A DNA stretch of 6,539 nt from Actinomycetes bacterium (GTDB lineage Bacteria; Actinomycetota; Acidimicrobiia; Acidimicrobiales; Microtrichaceae), in contig JAFAFN010000006.1 in assembly GCA_023423475.1 (NCBI GenBank), forward strand, positions 1 to 6,539, given 5' to 3'. The notes beneath the pieces are model-generated. The model made no database searches, was not told the DNA's origin, and saw nothing but the letters and a program-made list of their open reading frames with translations. Below are positions 5,125 through 6,539 of the stretch, piece by piece. The number at the start of each line of letters is the position of its first letter. The stretch's first letter is position 1. A program made the position numbers and the translations under genes.

Positions 5125-6117
5125 ATGGCGACGACACCCCTCCACGAGCTGCCGCGGGTCCGCTGCGCGGCCTTCCACGAGGCACTCGAGGTCGACCCCG
5201 GCGGCTCCGCGGCGCACAACGACGCGTTCCTCTGCGTCGAGGTGCCGCTGCCGTGGGAGCGCGACATCGGGCTGCACGAGCCGTTCGCGTCGGCGCCCAC
5301 CGACGCGGGACCGCTGTCGTGGCGGCCGCTCGGTCTGGTGCCGGCGGACCCACGCTCGATGCAGCGCCGTGTGCTGGCGTACGCACCCGACCCGGCAGAG
5401 GTCGCACACGGCGGTGTCGGTCGCCTCACGCGACGCGAGTGGTCGGTGCCCGTCGAGGACCTGGCGGCGCTGTGCGCCGCGGTGCTCGAGGGCGACGACG
5501 CCACGCTCGCCCACTTCGACCCCGCGGCGGTGCACCACGACCGCGACGTCGTCGACGTGCTGGTGTGCACCCATGGGCGTCGGGACACCTGCTGCGGTGG
5601 ACCCGGCACGACGCTCTTCGAGGCGCTCGCCGCGCGGGACCGCTCGACCGGCGAGCTCACGGTCCGCACCTGGCGCACGTCGCACCTCGGCGGCCATCGC
5701 TTCGCGCCGACGATGGTGTCGTTCCCCGACGCCTACGCCTGGGCGCACCTCGACGTCGGCACCGCGCTGCGGATCGCACTGCGCGACGGCGACGCGGCCG
5801 ACGTCGCGCCTCGCAGCCGCGGACGTTCGACGGTCCCGGGCGGTCCCCGCCAGGTCGCCGAACGCGAGGGGCTCGTGCGTCACGGTTGGCGCTGGCTCGA
5901 CGCCCTCGTGCGCACCGAGGTCACGGGCTTCGACCGGGCTGCCGTGCGCACGACGGTGTCGGTCAGTGCGACCTGGCGCGACGGAACGGCCGATGCCTTC
6001 GACGTGGACGTCGAGCTGAGCGACCACGTGCCGCAACCCACCTGCGGGGTGATCACCGGCCCCGAGTACGGCGTCGAACCCGTCTGGTCGGTCGTCGCGG
6101 TTCGCGACGCTCAGTAG
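5125..6117 (+). CDS. Sucrase/ferredoxin-like family protein (thioredoxin-like [2Fe-2S] ferredoxin fold)
   Basis: This 330-residue soluble protein matches the sucrase/ferredoxin-like family. The N-terminal half carries DPGGSAAHNDAFLCVEVPLPW (24-44). The thioredoxin-like core has VCTHGRRDTCCGGPG at 147-161 and the hallmark SHLGGHRFAPTMVSFPD at 186-202. Characterised relatives (yeast Apd1 and Aim32) bind a [2Fe-2S] cluster through two Cys and two His; the likely ligands here are Cys148, Cys156 or Cys157, His187 and His191, the last two with the expected HxxxH spacing. The C-terminal third (about 210-330), ending near PTCGV (305-309), is a family extension of unknown role. The probable activity is electron transfer or redox chemistry in the cytoplasm; the name sucrase is historical. 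The ATG at 5125 is chosen because the frame farther upstream is antisense to the tetR-like gene. It is divergent from that regulator, and its stop overlaps the opposite gene's stop. Confidence 0.9.
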   Translation: MATTPLHELPRVRCAAFHEALEVDPGGSAAHNDAFLCVEVPLPWERDIGLHEPFASAPTDAGPLSWRPLGLVPADPRSMQRRVLAYAPDPAEVAHGGVGRLTRREWSVPVEDLAALCAAVLEGDDATLAHFDPAAVHHDRDVVDVLVCTHGRRDTCCGGPGTTLFEALAARDRSTGELTVRTWRTSHLGGHRFAPTMVSFPDAYAWAHLDVGTALRIALRDGDAADVAPRSRGRSTVPGGPRQVAEREGLVRHGWRWLDALVRTEVTGFDRAAVRTTVSVSATWRDGTADAFDVDVELSDHVPQPTCGVITGPEYGVEPVWSVVAVRDAQ

Positions 6118-6401
6118 CCGAACTTCTCGCCGCGGTCGTCCGCGTCGGCGGCCTTGACCGCGTAGCCCAGCACGATCGCGGGCAGCAGCGTGACCGAGCC
6201 GATGATCATCGCCCAGATGATCACGGTGACCAGCCAGGACGGGAACTGCACGATGAAGGCGATCACGAACAGGACCATCGCCGCGGCGAAGCACGAGTAG
6301 CCGATCTTCGATCCCCAGTCGCAGAGTCGCCGGATCTTCTCCCGCCGGATGATCACCGGGTCGTTCGGATCGAGCGGCTGCGGATCGAGCGGCTGGGTCA
6401 T
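6111..6401 (-). CDS. Small two-helix membrane protein, function unknown
   Basis: This 96-residue protein has a Pro/Asp-rich N-terminus with a repeated QPLDP motif (3-12), then a basic segment (IIRREKIRRLC, 17-27) and two membrane helices at about 33-52 and 56-82. Its charged cytoplasmic tail ends in ADADDRGEKFGY. I recognise similar actinobacterial conserved hypothetical proteins but know no function or family name. The start ATG at 6401 overlaps the TGA of the upstream glycosyltransferase-like gene as ATGA, implying translational coupling within one operon, and there is no separate promoter. At the other end the stop codon overlaps the convergent ferredoxin-like gene by 7 nt. The two-helix hairpin and basic cytoplasmic flank suggest an accessory membrane subunit, but that is speculation. 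Confidence 0.85.
   Translation of the reverse strand: MTQPLDPQPLDPNDPVIIRREKIRRLCDWGSKIGYSCFAAAMVLFVIAFIVQFPSWLVTVIIWAMIIGSVTLLPAIVLGYAVKAADADDRGEKFGY
6366..6395. repeat. Perfect 15-bp tandem duplication in the small membrane protein gene
   Basis: CGGATCGAGCGGCTG occurs at 6366-6380 and again without change at 6381-6395. On the minus strand it encodes QPLDP twice, directly after Met-Thr. Perfect identity suggests a recent slippage event that keeps the reading frame. Confidence 0.9.
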
Positions 6402-6539
6402 GGCAACCAGCCTGCCGCATCCAGCAGCGAGCGCAACTCGGCGTGCACCCGCGCCACCGAGAAGTGCTGCCTGGCGATCGCCTCGTCGAGGTCCAGGGAG
6501 CGCTCGATCGACGCGGGATCGCGGAGTGCTGCGGCGATG
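6398..6539 (-). CDS. C-terminal end of a probable glycosyltransferase (partial, runs off right edge)
   Basis: An open frame of 46 codons on the minus strand enters at the right edge and stops with TGA at 6400-6398. It reads as an amphipathic helical C-terminus: AAALRDPASIERSLDLDEA, then ARQHFSVARVHAEL and LLDAAGW near the end. That pattern (a DP-containing helix, R/H-F-S, then a final LL-D-AG-W helix) resembles the last helices of family GT4 glycosyltransferases, where the C-terminus packs back on the sugar-nucleotide domain. Only the tail is visible, so the donor, acceptor and even the family are uncertain. The ATGA overlap with the following small membrane protein gene supports it being real coding sequence. 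Confidence 0.6.
   Translation of the reverse strand, partial: IAAALRDPASIERSLDLDEAIARQHFSVARVHAELRSLLDAAGWLP

Noticed and set aside
5071..6420. A 449-codon open frame on the minus strand across the ferredoxin-like gene
   Set aside because: It is antisense to a recognised family, would also overlap the small membrane protein gene in another frame, and encodes low-complexity Arg/Ala-rich sequence.

Overview
The window is GC-rich chromosomal DNA (about two thirds G+C by eye) from what looks like a high-GC actinobacterium. The TetR regulator most resembles mycobacterial FasR, and YihY/BrkB, DUF4230, DUF305, sucrase/ferredoxin-like and DUF5684 proteins are all familiar in Actinomycetota. Most genes lack a Shine-Dalgarno sequence and instead have a TANNNT box 6-10 nt before the start codon, as expected for leaderless mRNAs. 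Acidimicrobiia is my best guess at class level, but that is inference. I see no transposase, integrase, tRNA, rRNA, CRISPR array or phage gene: this reads as an ordinary housekeeping region.

Layout, left to right. At 1-33 there may be the first codons of a minus-strand gene that continues to the left. From 34 to 192 is an intergenic stretch with a hairpin and three 13-bp tandem repeats. A divergent pair follows: a membrane-anchored DUF4230 protein (minus, 193-855) and a membrane-anchored DUF305 protein (plus, 899-1582), fired from overlapping back-to-back promoters. A second divergent pair is an ASCH/PUA-like plus winged-helix protein (minus, 1598-2179) and a six-helix YihY/BrkB-family membrane protein (plus, 2218-3306). 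A 12-bp-stem hairpin separates YihY from a convergent DUF5684 membrane protein (minus, 3410-3802). Upstream of that on the minus strand come inorganic pyrophosphatase (3916-4410) and a FasR-like TetR regulator (4476-5060). The regulator is divergent from a thioredoxin-like sucrase/ferredoxin-family protein (plus, 5125-6117). The stop codon of that protein overlaps the stop codon of a small two-helix membrane protein (minus, 6111-6401), which is itself coupled by ATGA to the C-terminal end of a probable glycosyltransferase running off the right edge.

The clearest regulatory story lies at 5060-5125. A perfect 16-bp inverted repeat sits exactly between the -35 and -10 regions of the tetR promoter and on the -35 region of the ferredoxin-like gene, so the regulator probably controls both itself and that gene. 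The most striking window-wide pattern is the repeated TAGNNT box at near-constant spacing from start codons on both strands. It also lets two start codons (DUF4230 at 855, TetR at 5060) be chosen over longer alternatives. I did not find a convincing new multi-gene system; the best leads are the TetR/ferredoxin-like pair and the ASCH-like/winged-helix protein.
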